Positions 36,638 through 45,832 are shown, counted from the first letter of the stretch. The stretch: 64,000 bases of DNA from Myxococcales bacterium (GCA_020431405.1 JAGQIK010000496.1:23878-87877), one strand, 5' to 3'. Notes: generated by a model from the letters alone, not told the origin. Numbers and translations are program-made.

Positions 36638-37702
36638 TCAGTCGCTTCGCTCCGGTCGTCTCCCGAAGGTCGCCTCCACTCGTTGAAACGCCACTTGGGC
36701 CTGCAACTGCCATGCGGTGCCGTCGCGCGTCACGCTCGTGTCGCCGACCCACCGGTCGAGATGTGGTACATATTGGCGCGCATACAGCGTCACATCGTCG
36801 CGCGTGACTCGAATCACCTGATACTGATTGGGTATCTCGGGCGGCCTTGAGACGGCCTCGACCGATGCCGCGCCCGTCGAGAGGATAGGCACACGATTAG
36901 TCATCCAGCGAATACCTCGCAGGTGAGTGTGGCCATGCAAGAGCATGTTCAACGATGCCTGAAGCCGATCTTCGAACACGCCGTAGTCGCGCAAGACATC
37001 AGGTTGCGTGGAGGGGTCGTTGGCGGAGGGCTCGGTGGACGATGATGTGAAGTGGGCGTTGTGATGAACCAATCCGAGCCGAAACCAGCCAGCATTTGCG
37101 TAGCGCGCAAGCTCATTCTCGAACCAGTCGAGTTGGCGCTCGCCGATGTATCCGAATCGTCCCTCGCGGTGTGACTCCGCGACCGTGGAATTGAATCCAG
37201 CGACAACAAGGTTGAGCGAGTCGATGGGGTAGAGCGACCAGTACGCTTCCTCGGAGAAACTGTATCGTTCACTTTGATAGAATCTGCGAAAGAACCGCTC
37301 GTAGTTCACGTATTTGGGATAGTAGGGGGCGGCCGGATCGCGGTTGGCACTGTCGCAGTCGCTGAAGTACAGCTCGCAGCTATCGCGATCGAGATCGTGA
37401 TTCCCCGGCACGACCAGCACGCGCGACCGGGGAACCTTCAACGCGTGGCTCAATCGCTGCAGGAAGTCGCCGGCCTCTTCGAACTGATCGGTCTTTCCCG
37501 ACTCTGCTAGGTCGCTGGTGAGCGCGATCACGTCCGGCGTCAGTCCCGCGACGCGAGTGAGAATCGCGACGTCACGCTGCAGCGACTGAAACAGTGTGCG
37601 CCTTTGGGCGGCGACGCCGACGCTTGACGCGCGACCGAATCGATGCCTCGGTCCAAACTGGACATCCGAAAGATGGAGTATCGTCAGCTGATCTCTGGGC
37701 AC
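36638..37702 (-). CDS. Calcineurin-like metallophosphoesterase paired with the STAND gene
   Basis: The GTG at 37702 gives 354 residues beginning just before the catalytic domain; an upstream TTG would add an Arg/Cys-rich segment. The motifs LHLSDVQFG, TSDLAE, PGNHDLDR, VHHNAH and HGHTH are all present, so an active dinuclear metallophosphoesterase is expected. The C-terminal 60 residues are beta-rich. Its stop is one base from the STAND start. A phosphoesterase directly in front of an Avs-like gene could remove a nucleotide signal or act as a co-effector. The role is not known. Confidence 0.83.
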   Translation of the reverse strand: MPRDQLTILHLSDVQFGPRHRFGRASSVGVAAQRRTLFQSLQRDVAILTRVAGLTPDVIALTSDLAESGKTDQFEEAGDFLQRLSHALKVPRSRVLVVPGNHDLDRDSCELYFSDCDSANRDPAAPYYPKYVNYERFFRRFYQSERYSFSEEAYWSLYPIDSLNLVVAGFNSTVAESHREGRFGYIGERQLDWFENELARYANAGWFRLGLVHHNAHFTSSSTEPSANDPSTQPDVLRDYGVFEDRLQASLNMLLHGHTHLRGIRWMTNRVPILSTGAASVEAVSRPPEIPNQYQVIRVTRDDVTLYARQYVPHLDRWVGDTSVTRDGTAWQLQAQVAFQRVEATFGRRPERSD

Positions 37703-37788
37703 CGCGCCGTCCCCAAAGCCGCATTCTACGCGAAAACGGTCACCGCATGAATGCCCGCATACAGACGTTGCACGAGAGGCTCCACTCA

Positions 37789-38982
37789 ATGACCCTCACC
37801 CGCAGGCAGCTCTACGATCTCGCCTGGCAGACCCCCGTGTCTCGCCTGGCGCAGCAGTTCGCCATCTCAGACGTTGGCCTGGCCAAGATCTGCGCTCGAC
37901 ACGACATCCCCCGCCCCGCGAGGGGCTACTGGGCCAAGCCTTCAGCCGAGCGGCCGGCGGCACCGCCATTGCCAAAGTCCTGCGCGCCGGACGTCATCGA
38001 AATTGCCGTTGCGGCCTCGAGCGCACCGCCCGAGCAGTCTGATCCGCTCTCAGACCGCATCGCAGAGGAGCGCAGAGCAGAAAACCGCATCGTCGTTTCC
38101 GAGCAGCTCGATAGGCCCTGCAAGCTCGTCGCCGAGGCGCGCAAGCTGCTGCGAGGTGCACCCGTCGATGATGTCGGCACCATCGAGCCGCCGCCAGCTT
38201 GTCTCGCGCTCGCCGTGTCTCGAGAGCAACTACCACGTGCGCTGCGTCTCGCCGATGCGCTCGTCAGGGCGTTTGACGCGAGAGGCTGGCCTTGCACCGT
38301 CACCGACGACACGACCGTGGTGGACGTCAAGGGCGTTGCCGTCGGCTTGCGCATCGAAGAGGCGATCGACAGCGAAAGGCGCCCGGTCAAGCCCGACGTG
38401 AATGCCTTCGCGTTTCATTTCAACCGACACGAGACGTTCAGAACGCCATCGGGGCGGCTGCTCGTCGCCATCGAGGAGCAGGGTCGGCGGCTGCGACGTG
38501 ACATGCATCGACGATGGAAGGACACGAAAACGCGGCGCATGGAAGATCGGCTCAACAACGTCATCATCGGGATGTTGCGCCTGGCGACCGCCGTGCGTGA
38601 GGAGGACGAAGATCGCGAGCGGCGGCAGCGAGCCGAAGCCGAGCGACAGCAGCAGCTGCAAGCTGCGCTGGAAGAGCAGCGTCGTCTGCGTCACGAGCTT
38701 GCAGCTGAAAAGCAGCGCGTCGCCCTACTCCACGACGAGGCCGTCCGCTGGAAGAGCAGCGATACGCTGCGGCAGTACATCGAGCGCGTGCGTGCCCGCG
38801 GCGCTCATCCGCAGCTTGAGCTTGCCGGGGCAGAGCTGGATCAATGGCTGTCGTGGGCTGACACGCAGGCAGACCGTATGGATCCTTTCGTCAAGAGTCC
38901 CCCGTCGATCCTCGACGACGAGCAGCGTATCGAGCACATGTGCGACCATCTGAAAGGGCCGCCGACGTACAGAGGCTGGTAG
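37789..38982 (+). CDS. HTH-like protein with coiled coil, partner of the ankyrin gene
   Basis: I chose the ATG at 37789 (GAGAGG upstream), giving 397 residues; an ATG at 37747 lacks a ribosome site. The N-terminus MTLTRRQLYDLAWQTPVSRL then AQQFAISDVGLAKICARHDI and PRPARGYWAK matches a widespread bacterial family with a helix-turn-helix-like start that I know only as uncharacterised. Residues about 255-325 form a Glu/Arg/Gln-rich coiled coil. The next gene starts three bases after the stop. It diverges from the phosphoesterase-STAND operon across 86 bp, so it could be its regulator, or part of an independent island module. Confidence 0.78.
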   Translation: MTLTRRQLYDLAWQTPVSRLAQQFAISDVGLAKICARHDIPRPARGYWAKPSAERPAAPPLPKSCAPDVIEIAVAASSAPPEQSDPLSDRIAEERRAENRIVVSEQLDRPCKLVAEARKLLRGAPVDDVGTIEPPPACLALAVSREQLPRALRLADALVRAFDARGWPCTVTDDTTVVDVKGVAVGLRIEEAIDSERRPVKPDVNAFAFHFNRHETFRTPSGRLLVAIEEQGRRLRRDMHRRWKDTKTRRMEDRLNNVIIGMLRLATAVREEDEDRERRQRAEAERQQQLQAALEEQRRLRHELAAEKQRVALLHDEAVRWKSSDTLRQYIERVRARGAHPQLELAGAELDQWLSWADTQADRMDPFVKSPPSILDDEQRIEHMCDHLKGPPTYRGW

Positions 38983-38984
38983 TC

Positions 38985-39863
38985 GTGCGCGCGACCTCGC
39001 TCGACGAGCTCGACGAGCTCGTTCAGCTCTGTCGGCAAGGCAAACTCTTCGAGGTGCAGGCATGGGTCAGTTCCGGCAAGCCGATCGCCATGCCGGAGAA
39101 CACACCGAGCCGCAGCCATAGGCGAAACCCGCTGCGCGTGGCGATGAATGCGGGCTTTCACAGCCTGGTCGAGGTTCTGCTCGACGCGGGCGCTCCGCGC
39201 GTCGAGGGCAACTACAACGCGCTACAGCACGCGGTGGACTTACGTCGGCCAGATCTCGCCGAGCTGCTGTTCAGTCATGGCGCCGCCGCCAACGAGGTGT
39301 CCATGCGCTGGGTTCTCGGCGAGTGGAATCCCGAGATGATTGACCTGTTTATCTCGCACGGGGGATCGCTTCACGAAGACCACGCCGTCGCGCACGCGCT
39401 TATGGACTGCATCCGCCCGGCGATAGGTGTCGTCAAGCGTAACGCCGGCGATGCTGAGATCATGCGCCAGGCGGAGTTCGCGCTGCGACACCACGCCTGG
39501 GAGGGAAACGTCAAATGGGTGTCGCTCTTGCTCTGGGCGGGCGTCGACCCGTGGGCGCGCGGCTGGTTTCAGATCGAGGACCTCGAACAACCGGATGACG
39601 ACGACGATGACGGCGAGTACCCAAGTGCCGTGGAGTGGGCGGCGTCTGCGGGCCATCTCGAGGTGCTGAAGCTAAAGAAGCTGCCGACAGCGGCAGCTTC
39701 CGATCACCCAGAGCGAAGCCGCCTGCTCACCTACGCGCGCAGTAGCGAGGTTCTGGCTTGGCTCTTCGAGCAGGGTCACCGGCCGGAATTGCTCGAACGG
39801 CGAGGCAGCCGCATGATCTCGCAGCTGCTAAACGCGATGACGTGGAGTTCTTCTGAACCTTGA
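38985..39863 (+). CDS. Ankyrin-repeat protein (probably truncated by frameshift)
   Basis: The GTG at 38985, just after the upstream stop, gives 292 residues. Ankyrin-like repeats are visible (NPLRVAMNAGFHSLVEVLLDAGAP, YNALQHAVDLRRPDLAELLFSHGA, SAVEWAASAGHLEVLKLKKL) with a run of Asp residues (PDDDDDDGEY) between later repeats. The frame stops at TGA 39863, and sequence that continues the repeat pattern is found in the next frame from 39860. The gene may therefore be frameshifted. Ankyrin repeats mediate protein binding. Confidence 0.75.
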   Translation: MRATSLDELDELVQLCRQGKLFEVQAWVSSGKPIAMPENTPSRSHRRNPLRVAMNAGFHSLVEVLLDAGAPRVEGNYNALQHAVDLRRPDLAELLFSHGAAANEVSMRWVLGEWNPEMIDLFISHGGSLHEDHAVAHALMDCIRPAIGVVKRNAGDAEIMRQAEFALRHHAWEGNVKWVSLLLWAGVDPWARGWFQIEDLEQPDDDDDDGEYPSAVEWAASAGHLEVLKLKKLPTAAASDHPERSRLLTYARSSEVLAWLFEQGHRPELLERRGSRMISQLLNAMTWSSSEP

Positions 39864-40180
39864 GCTTCTCTCTCGCCCGGCTGGAGTCGATCCCCGGCGT
39901 GCTGTCGAAGATGATCCACATGCTGCTGGCACACGGCGGCCAGTGGGTTCCGGAGGACAAGCAGGCGATCCGCTACGACCGACAGGCCCTGCTGAAGATG
40001 AAGCGCGAGTACACGATGGAGTTCATTTGGCTCTTGCGGGAGCACCAAGCTGCCCGGCGGGCTGACGTCGAAGAACTCGTCCGAACGCCATCGATGAAGA
40101 AGCTACTCGAGGCCGAGGATGTCGGCGGGCTGCTCAAGGGGTTGCCGGACAGCGCCTCGCAGGAGGGCTTCGCAGCGTAG
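39860..40180 (+). CDS. C-terminal part of the ankyrin protein in another frame, or coupled small gene
   Basis: The frame has 106 codons from a TTG at 39860 that overlaps the stop of the ankyrin gene (TTGA). It contains SKMIHMLLAHGGQWVPEDKQAIRY, which has ankyrin character and reads like the next repeat of the upstream protein, then a helical end (FIWLLREHQAARRADVEELV). A closed in-frame stop at 39854-39856 means any frameshift must lie within about ten bases of the junction. A one-base frameshift or sequencing error is the simplest reading; TTG-initiated coupling is possible. Confidence 0.6.
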   Translation: MSFSLARLESIPGVLSKMIHMLLAHGGQWVPEDKQAIRYDRQALLKMKREYTMEFIWLLREHQAARRADVEELVRTPSMKKLLEAEDVGGLLKGLPDSASQEGFAA

Positions 40181-40247
40181 CTCCCCAGACGCTGCCGCGT
40201 GAGCGCGTTGTCGTCGGAACACTCGGAGCCAATCCTTGATGAAATCG

Positions 40248-42014
40248 TCAGTGCAAGACGAATGGGTAGACGAACGTCAACGCCTTGGCTTCGAAGCGAG
40301 GGAATATTGCCACCATGGCTGCGGCCTGAACACACCGGCCGGTATTGGTGTCGGCGACCGAGCGATGGATGCGGGCCGATTTGACGCGCCCGTTGGGCGT
40401 GACGACGAGTTTGACCTTGTAGATGCCCTTGATGTGATACCGCTCGTAGCAGGCCTGCACCAGCGGATTGATCTTGCGCATGGCCTTCTTGACCTGCTGC
40501 TTTGTCAGCCGCCGCGGCGTGCTGGCGCTGGCGTCGGGCTTCTCGGCGGGCTTGGCTGTTGCGACGCCGATATCGGGAGTTTCTGGCTTCACAGGAGAAA
40601 CTCCTGCATCCGACGGAGCCGCTCTGGCTGCGTCGGGCACGGCCTTTCTGACTGTCGCCACCCGGCTTCGAGCTGGCTTGTTCGCCGATCGGCGCTTTGA
40701 TCTCTTGGCGCGCGGTGCAGGCGTGACAGCTGGCCGACGTGCGGCATCTGGGGCCGCCGCGATACCCGCATCGGGCTGAGCGACCTGCACGGGGGCCTTC
40801 GCGTCGGGCTTCAAGCTAGGTGAGGAGACCCGCGCGACCTTGCGCCCGCCCGCGTCTGGCCACGGCAGAGCCGCGGGTGGCTCGCGCGTGGAGAACCAGT
40901 ACGCGACGCCGGCAGCAATCGCCAAGATCGGCGCGACAACGAGGGTGAGACGCCGCCAGTTCAGAGATCGGGTGGGCTTCGTCTCCAGTTGCTTTCCAGC
41001 CGGCTCAGCGGCCGGCCCTGTGATAGAGACCGCCTCTTGCCTTGCCTGCGATGGCTCCGCATCTGCCCCCGTTGGTGGGGAACCTGCCCGAGGGCGTTTC
41101 TGCTCCGGCGATTCCGTGACGACGTGTGTCGGAGGTTGCGCGGGAGTCGCGGTATCGAGCGGTTCGTCGCATTCGGGGCAGATGACAGCGGCCTCGTCGA
41201 TCAACTCCGCGCAAGCCGGACAGCGTCGTCCGTCGAGTCCGATAGCGGCTGCGGATACCACACCGAAGCTCGCGCGCGCGGCCGGTTGGGCGAGCAGTAC
41301 GAGGGTGATCACCAGCAGCATCGTCTCGACGGCCGCGGTCACCACTAAGATTCCGACGTTCTCCCCCGATTTGCTTGCCGCCCATATCAACAGCGCAACA
41401 GTAACGAGGTCGAAGAGCACCTTCAGAAGGCCGAGCACGATGCCGATGCGCCAACCCAGAGCGTTGCCGACTGCGACTGCCGCAAGCAATGCGACGCCGG
41501 TGCCAACAGAGAGAAGCGGGACTGACTCTGACAGCGGTCGGCGTACTGCCAGCGTCCACAAGACGTACAGGGCCGTGACAATCAATGCCGCGTAGACCGA
41601 TGCATGCATCGGCGGCCGGGCGTCTTCATTCTCCTCGCTATCGTCCACCGGCTTGCGCGTACGAAACAGCGCGATGGCGCCAGCAACGAGCGCAATCACG
41701 AGGGCACTGACGATCGTCGTGGCGACGTAGCTCTTGGGGAGCGCGACATCGTAGCCGCGAAGGAACCGGCGTGTTGCCTCCGCGGACAACGCGCCCTGGA
41801 CCATCTGGGCGAGCAGGTAGCCAAGCGGCAGTGCGAGTGCGACCGGCCAAGCGAAAAGTGCCCAGCGATAGCGATACCGCTTCGCCGATGCCGGCGCGCG
41901 TATCTTCTTCACGCTCGCCGCGTCGAGGAACTCGCCGCAGAAGCGACACTTGATCGCGTCGGCCTTGATGGCCTCGGCGCAGAAGGGACAGGCTTTTGTA
42001 GTCGAGTCGGTCAT
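40248..42014 (-). CDS. Zinc-ribbon membrane protein with AgmX/TonB-like C-terminal domain
   Basis: The product has 588 residues from ATG 42014 (a GTG three bases earlier is possible). The N-terminus is a double zinc knuckle, CPFCAEAIKADAIKCRFCGE, followed by about six hydrophobic segments (residues 50-260). A second zinc ribbon CPACAELIDEAAVICPECDE, one further transmembrane segment (near residue 365) and a long Pro/Ala/Asp-rich stalk come next. The last 100 residues (INPLVQACYERYHIKGIYKVKL, TPNGRVKSARI) match the TonB-like AgmX/PglI C-terminal domain common in myxobacteria. It probably couples cytoplasmic sensing to an envelope function. It overlaps the upstream gene stop by one base. Confidence 0.85.
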   Translation of the reverse strand: MTDSTTKACPFCAEAIKADAIKCRFCGEFLDAASVKKIRAPASAKRYRYRWALFAWPVALALPLGYLLAQMVQGALSAEATRRFLRGYDVALPKSYVATTIVSALVIALVAGAIALFRTRKPVDDSEENEDARPPMHASVYAALIVTALYVLWTLAVRRPLSESVPLLSVGTGVALLAAVAVGNALGWRIGIVLGLLKVLFDLVTVALLIWAASKSGENVGILVVTAAVETMLLVITLVLLAQPAARASFGVVSAAAIGLDGRRCPACAELIDEAAVICPECDEPLDTATPAQPPTHVVTESPEQKRPRAGSPPTGADAEPSQARQEAVSITGPAAEPAGKQLETKPTRSLNWRRLTLVVAPILAIAAGVAYWFSTREPPAALPWPDAGGRKVARVSSPSLKPDAKAPVQVAQPDAGIAAAPDAARRPAVTPAPRAKRSKRRSANKPARSRVATVRKAVPDAARAAPSDAGVSPVKPETPDIGVATAKPAEKPDASASTPRRLTKQQVKKAMRKINPLVQACYERYHIKGIYKVKLVVTPNGRVKSARIHRSVADTNTGRCVQAAAMVAIFPRFEAKALTFVYPFVLH

Positions 42015-43324
42015 CACCCACCCCCCGTCGATATCGCCAACAGGGCCTTGAGTGCGCGTCGCGCGGCCTCGCGGGTGGCATCACCCGCTCGGGCGTTGAA
42101 GACCGCCTCCACCACCGACCCGAACGCGTCCTCGCGAAACACGTCCCACGTCTGTTGGAAGCCGTTCGTGGTCTTGATCGGAACGCGCCCGACCTTCTTC
42201 GCCCACAGGGAGAATCGGCCGCGTGTCGTGTACGCCGTGAGGTTGGTCTTCAACAGCGCGTGTAGCCTGCGCCCGCTCCGTGCGATCTCGTAGACATTGC
42301 TGCGCACCTCTTGCACGACATAGCCGCGAAGCCGGACGTAGCCACGCTGGCGCAGGTATATCCGCAGGTCTTGACGACCTCGGCTCGTCGTTCGTCCGTC
42401 TTTGATGGGTTTGACCAGCGCCTCGCACAGGGTCGTCGGTACCGGTGTCTTTGCCGACAACCTGGTGCAGAGGGCATCACTTGGAGTGCCGTCGATTTCA
42501 CGACGTAGCGCCTGCGCCACACGGCGGCGACGAGCAAGCTCAGCCGCCGAAGCTGTGCGCCCTGCAACTTGGCTCGCGGCACTTGTTTTGTGGCGAGGGG
42601 CAAAAGCGCGAACCCGACCGCCTTCCACCTCTAAGCGTGCTTCGCCCAGCTTCCACTCAAGCTCCAGATCGGGGCCGGTTCCCGTCCGCTTCGTCGGGGC
42701 TCCGAATCTCTTGATGAGCAAGTTCCCAGCGGCACGCTGCCAGGAGGTCGCGGTCGCCTTGTCGTCGCTCGGCGCGGCGACCTCAATCCAACCGATCGTC
42801 AGTGGCGCGATCACACGCTCGTTGCACACTGCGCCCAGCTTGAGATCGACCGCTCGACTCGTGACGGTGACGTGTCCCCTCAGTCCGAGCCCAAACTTGG
42901 TGCTCTTCGCGGGTACGGGCTCTAGAGCGCCACACAAGCCGAACTTTTCCGTGGTGCCGGTGCAGCAGACCCACCAGCACCGCCATCCACGCGGCCAGAG
43001 GTAGCGGCGTTGCCGGCATCTGAGGCCGGCAATCCCCGCACCTTGGACGTCGGCCTTCGTCATGGACCACTTCAGGGGGCCGAACCCATCCAAGGTCTTC
43101 TGCTTCGACAACCACAGGTAACTCGCCGCACCCGCACCAACAAGAGCGAGCACGACGACGACGACGACCACGACCACGGATCTTCGTGACCGTTTGATAG
43201 GCGCGGCTGGAGGGTGTGCCTGTTCTGAAGGCACCGACGGCAGGTAGCGCCTGCAATGCTTGCACTTCTTGGCAGCCGCTAGAATCGTGCCCCCGCACAG
43301 TGGGCAGGTCTTTGTTTGCTCCAT
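42014..43324 (-). CDS. Zinc-ribbon single-pass membrane protein
   Basis: The ATG at 43324 gives 436 residues. A zinc ribbon CPLCGGTILAAAKKCKHCRR is followed by a basic patch and one transmembrane segment starting with nine or more consecutive valines, encoded by a GAC/CAC repeat on the plus strand (43151-43186). The outer part contains a Cys-rich patch (WPRGWRCWWVCC) and a beta-rich domain. The C-terminal 120 residues (LRIYLRQRGYVRLRGYVVQEV) look like a separate small domain. It is coupled to the downstream zinc-ribbon/AgmX-like gene (TGATG), so the two likely act together in the envelope. Confidence 0.8.
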   Translation of the reverse strand: MEQTKTCPLCGGTILAAAKKCKHCRRYLPSVPSEQAHPPAAPIKRSRRSVVVVVVVVVLALVGAGAASYLWLSKQKTLDGFGPLKWSMTKADVQGAGIAGLRCRQRRYLWPRGWRCWWVCCTGTTEKFGLCGALEPVPAKSTKFGLGLRGHVTVTSRAVDLKLGAVCNERVIAPLTIGWIEVAAPSDDKATATSWQRAAGNLLIKRFGAPTKRTGTGPDLELEWKLGEARLEVEGGRVRAFAPRHKTSAASQVAGRTASAAELARRRRVAQALRREIDGTPSDALCTRLSAKTPVPTTLCEALVKPIKDGRTTSRGRQDLRIYLRQRGYVRLRGYVVQEVRSNVYEIARSGRRLHALLKTNLTAYTTRGRFSLWAKKVGRVPIKTTNGFQQTWDVFREDAFGSVVEAVFNARAGDATREAARRALKALLAISTGGG

Positions 43325-43478
43325 GTTTGACCTCGAAGACGCCGCGGCCACCGCCCATAGGCAGTGCCCGCGAGCCAGAAGACAGTTTACAGACAGTAAT
43401 TCCGGCAAAAAAGGGCGGCTATGACCGGTGGCCCGCGACACAGTCGCCGCCGATGATCGGTGCAGGTACGCACCTTCG

Positions 43479-43793
43479 ATGCACGCGAGAAAGCTATTTG
43501 GTCAGAGAGTTCGGGCGCTTCGCAGACAGCGCGGGCTTTCGATCGAGGCGCTGGCGACAGCGGCCGAGATCAACGACAAATACCTCGGCAGCGTCGAGCG
43601 CGGTCGCCAGGCAGCTTCGTTGGACACCATCACGAAGATCGCCAGCGGCCTCGGCGTGCCGATGCACGAGCTTTTCATCCGCACCGATCAGGACGAGCGC
43701 GAGCTTCGTGAGCGCGCGACCGCCTTGCTACGAGAGGCAAGCCACGACGACCTCCGGCGGGCGGTCGCGGTGCTCGAGGCCGTACTTCACTAG
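43479..43793 (+). CDS. XRE-family HTH transcriptional regulator
   Basis: The ATG at 43479 gives 104 residues beginning with the DNA-binding domain; a GTG at 43428 would add 17 unlikely residues. The HTH_3 signature is clear: LFGQRVRALRRQRGLSIEAL, then AEINDKYLGSVERGRQAASL and ITKIASGLGVPMHELF. The C-terminal 35 residues are helical. It converges with the replication-module operon, its stop overlapping by 3 bp the stop of the 89-aa gene, and diverges from the zinc-ribbon operon. It may control the mobile module. Confidence 0.87.
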   Translation: MHARKLFGQRVRALRRQRGLSIEALATAAEINDKYLGSVERGRQAASLDTITKIASGLGVPMHELFIRTDQDERELRERATALLREASHDDLRRAVAVLEAVLH

Positions 43794-44059
43794 GCTTCGG
43801 TCGTCCGTGGTCGGACGCGGTCTTGTTCGCCGACCACGAGGTTGGCCCACGCCTCGACCAGCGCCTCTTGCAGGCGCTTGCCCAGCTGCTCACGCTCTCG
43901 CGCAGACAGCGGCCGCAGCAACACCAACTCTGACTCGTGGTGATGGTCCAGCAGCGCCTCGAGAAGGTGAGCGAGCGGTCGGGCCGTCAGCGGCTCGAGA
44001 TCGAAGGCGACGTCGAGGTAGGGTTGGCCGCCGATCCACACGAATGGTGGGCGCCTCAT
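43790..44059 (-). CDS. 89-aa protein at the end of the replication/recombination operon
   Basis: The ATG at 44059 shares one base with the RadC stop (TGATG), so it is translationally coupled. The product has 89 residues starting MRRPPFVWIGGQPYLDVAFD, with a His/Glu-rich centre (LLDHHHESELVLL) and a helical end. There is no signal peptide. No family is recognised. It ends convergently on the XRE gene. Confidence 0.68.
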   Translation of the reverse strand: MRRPPFVWIGGQPYLDVAFDLEPLTARPLAHLLEALLDHHHESELVLLRPLSAREREQLGKRLQEALVEAWANLVVGEQDRVRPRTTEA

Positions 44060-44700
44060 CAGCTGGTCACCCACGCGCGGTCGGCGAAGGAGACGTGGTC
44101 GTCTCCCCCGACGATGATGAAGTCGAGCACGGGGATGCCAAGGAGGCGGCCCGCCCGGCAAAGCCGTTCGCACAGCGAATGGTCGTCGCTGCTGGGACTC
44201 GGGTCTCCCGAGGGGTGATTGTGGATGCCGATCATGCTCGCGGCACTCTGTCGAATGAGCGGCCTGAAAACGTCTCGCGGATGAACTCCAACACTCGTCA
44301 GGGTCCCACGCGCGATCTCGTGCTCGCTGATGACCCGATTTCGCGCATCGAGTGCGACAACGATGAAGACCTCCTGCGACTGATGGCGTAGCCGCTGTCC
44401 GTAGGCCGTCGCGACGTCCTCGCTGCAGCCGAGCGATGCGCCTCGCTGTAGCGGTCGTACTCCGATGCGGCGAGAGAGCTCGACAAGCGCCAGCACCTGA
44501 GCCGTACGGGCGGGACTGAAACGCGGCGTCGCCCTGATCTCCCCTGCTGCAAGCTCCCACCAGGTGACGTACGTGCGCGCGAGCGCTCGTGCCAGGCCCG
44601 CCGAGCCGAGAACCACGGCCAGCAGGTCGACGTCCGACAGCTCCTGGGCGCCATGCATCAGGATGCGCACGCGACGCTCCTCGAGTTCCGAATTCTGCAC
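44059..44700 (-). CDS. radC: RadC-like JAB-domain protein
   Basis: This is a 213-residue protein starting at GTG 44700, with AGGAG eight bases upstream. The N-terminal helix-hairpin-helix-like part (ELSDVDLLAVVLGS) and the C-terminal JAMM/MPN core HNHPSGDPSPSSDD identify the RadC family, a common DNA-associated accessory of plasmids and ICEs rather than a proven repair protein. The conserved SEHEIARGTLTSVGVHPRDVF segment is present. It lies 61 bp after the sliding-clamp gene within the operon. Confidence 0.88.
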   Translation of the reverse strand: MQNSELEERRVRILMHGAQELSDVDLLAVVLGSAGLARALARTYVTWWELAAGEIRATPRFSPARTAQVLALVELSRRIGVRPLQRGASLGCSEDVATAYGQRLRHQSQEVFIVVALDARNRVISEHEIARGTLTSVGVHPRDVFRPLIRQSAASMIGIHNHPSGDPSPSSDDHSLCERLCRAGRLLGIPVLDFIIVGGDDHVSFADRAWVTS

Positions 44701-44761
44701 CTTGAACTCCTGGAAGATGCCCCCCCGTAGATGCAGCGGGCATCTGCGAGGGGCTGGGGGT

Positions 44762-45832
44762 TTAGACGAGGCGACGCGGCATCACGACCGCTAGCCGGCC
44801 ATCGGGGTGGTCGATGCGCACCGGATCTAGCGGACCGCCGACGGATAGCACGACAGGCTGTCGGGTCTTGGCGAGCGCGGCTTCGAGATAGGCGGGATCG
44901 AGACCGACGACAAGATCATCACCGGCATGGTTGCTTTCGATGGTCGGTATCTCGACCTCGGCCTCACCGAGCGTCGAACACCACGTCGACAGCGTGATCG
45001 CGCCATTGACGCGAAGCTGCACGACCCCGTCTGTCAGGGGACGAAGTGTGTCGAGAGCGCCTGCCAAGGCGCGGGCATCGACCTCGACCCGAGCGGTGAG
45101 AGATTCGGGATCGGGAATGACCTGACGGAATGGCGGGAAGTCGTTGGGCCGAACTCGGGCGATCAACGTCCAGGGACCGACCATCGCCCGAAGATGTGTA
45201 TCGGTGGACTGCAGTACGAGCTCGTCGCCGTCGCTGATGATGCTCGAGAGCATCTTGGCCACGAACGCTTCGACGAGCAGGGGCTGTGGTAGGACGCCCG
45301 GCAGTCGGGCTGCCATCAGGCGATGACCGTCCGTCGTGACGGCGCACTGCCGGTCGAGAAGCAAGGTGCAGAGATGTGGACGCCCGACATCCTTCGACAT
45401 CGCCGGCAGCACGAAACTGAGGAGATCGTTCATGGCCGCTGCCGGAAGCTTCGTCGGGTTCGACCAGTCGCCATCGCCCCCAGGCACCGGGTTTGCGCTG
45501 CCCGCTGAATGAAGCGCGGCTTTGACAACGACGCCACCGACCTCGACCTTGGCGGTGTGCTCGTCGTGTACTTCCAGGCCAACGTCTTCGCGACCACGAC
45601 TGCTCGGCTTGACGAGCTTGGCCAGCCACCGACCTGGAAGCCGGCCGACGAAGTAGCCATCGGCTGGCAGCAGGCACGTCAGCTGCACGTCCTCGGTGCT
45701 GGCACTGATGGCGAGCTTGGCGCCGCCGGCCGACCGCAACGTGACGTGCGCGGCGTCGTCGTCCGGTTGCTTCGACATCAGCGGTAGCAACTTCTTGAGC
45801 GCCTGATACAGCGTTCTTCGATCTACGCGCAT
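44762..45832 (-). CDS. dnaN: DNA polymerase III beta sliding clamp homologue carried by a mobile module
   Basis: This is a 356-residue protein, close to the usual length of bacterial beta clamps. It starts at ATG 45832 with GGAGG upstream. Family features include an N-terminal RRTLYQALKKLLPLM, TDGHRLMAARLP (the TDGHRL motif), DFPPFRQVIPD and a C-terminal AVVMPRRLV in place of the usual MPMRL end. Clamps encircle DNA and hold polymerases. A copy surrounded by annealing protein, nuclease and RadC genes is unlikely to be the housekeeping gene and probably serves element replication. It overlaps the upstream gene by 10 bp. Confidence 0.87.
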   Translation of the reverse strand: MRVDRRTLYQALKKLLPLMSKQPDDDAAHVTLRSAGGAKLAISASTEDVQLTCLLPADGYFVGRLPGRWLAKLVKPSSRGREDVGLEVHDEHTAKVEVGGVVVKAALHSAGSANPVPGGDGDWSNPTKLPAAAMNDLLSFVLPAMSKDVGRPHLCTLLLDRQCAVTTDGHRLMAARLPGVLPQPLLVEAFVAKMLSSIISDGDELVLQSTDTHLRAMVGPWTLIARVRPNDFPPFRQVIPDPESLTARVEVDARALAGALDTLRPLTDGVVQLRVNGAITLSTWCSTLGEAEVEIPTIESNHAGDDLVVGLDPAYLEAALAKTRQPVVLSVGGPLDPVRIDHPDGRLAVVMPRRLV

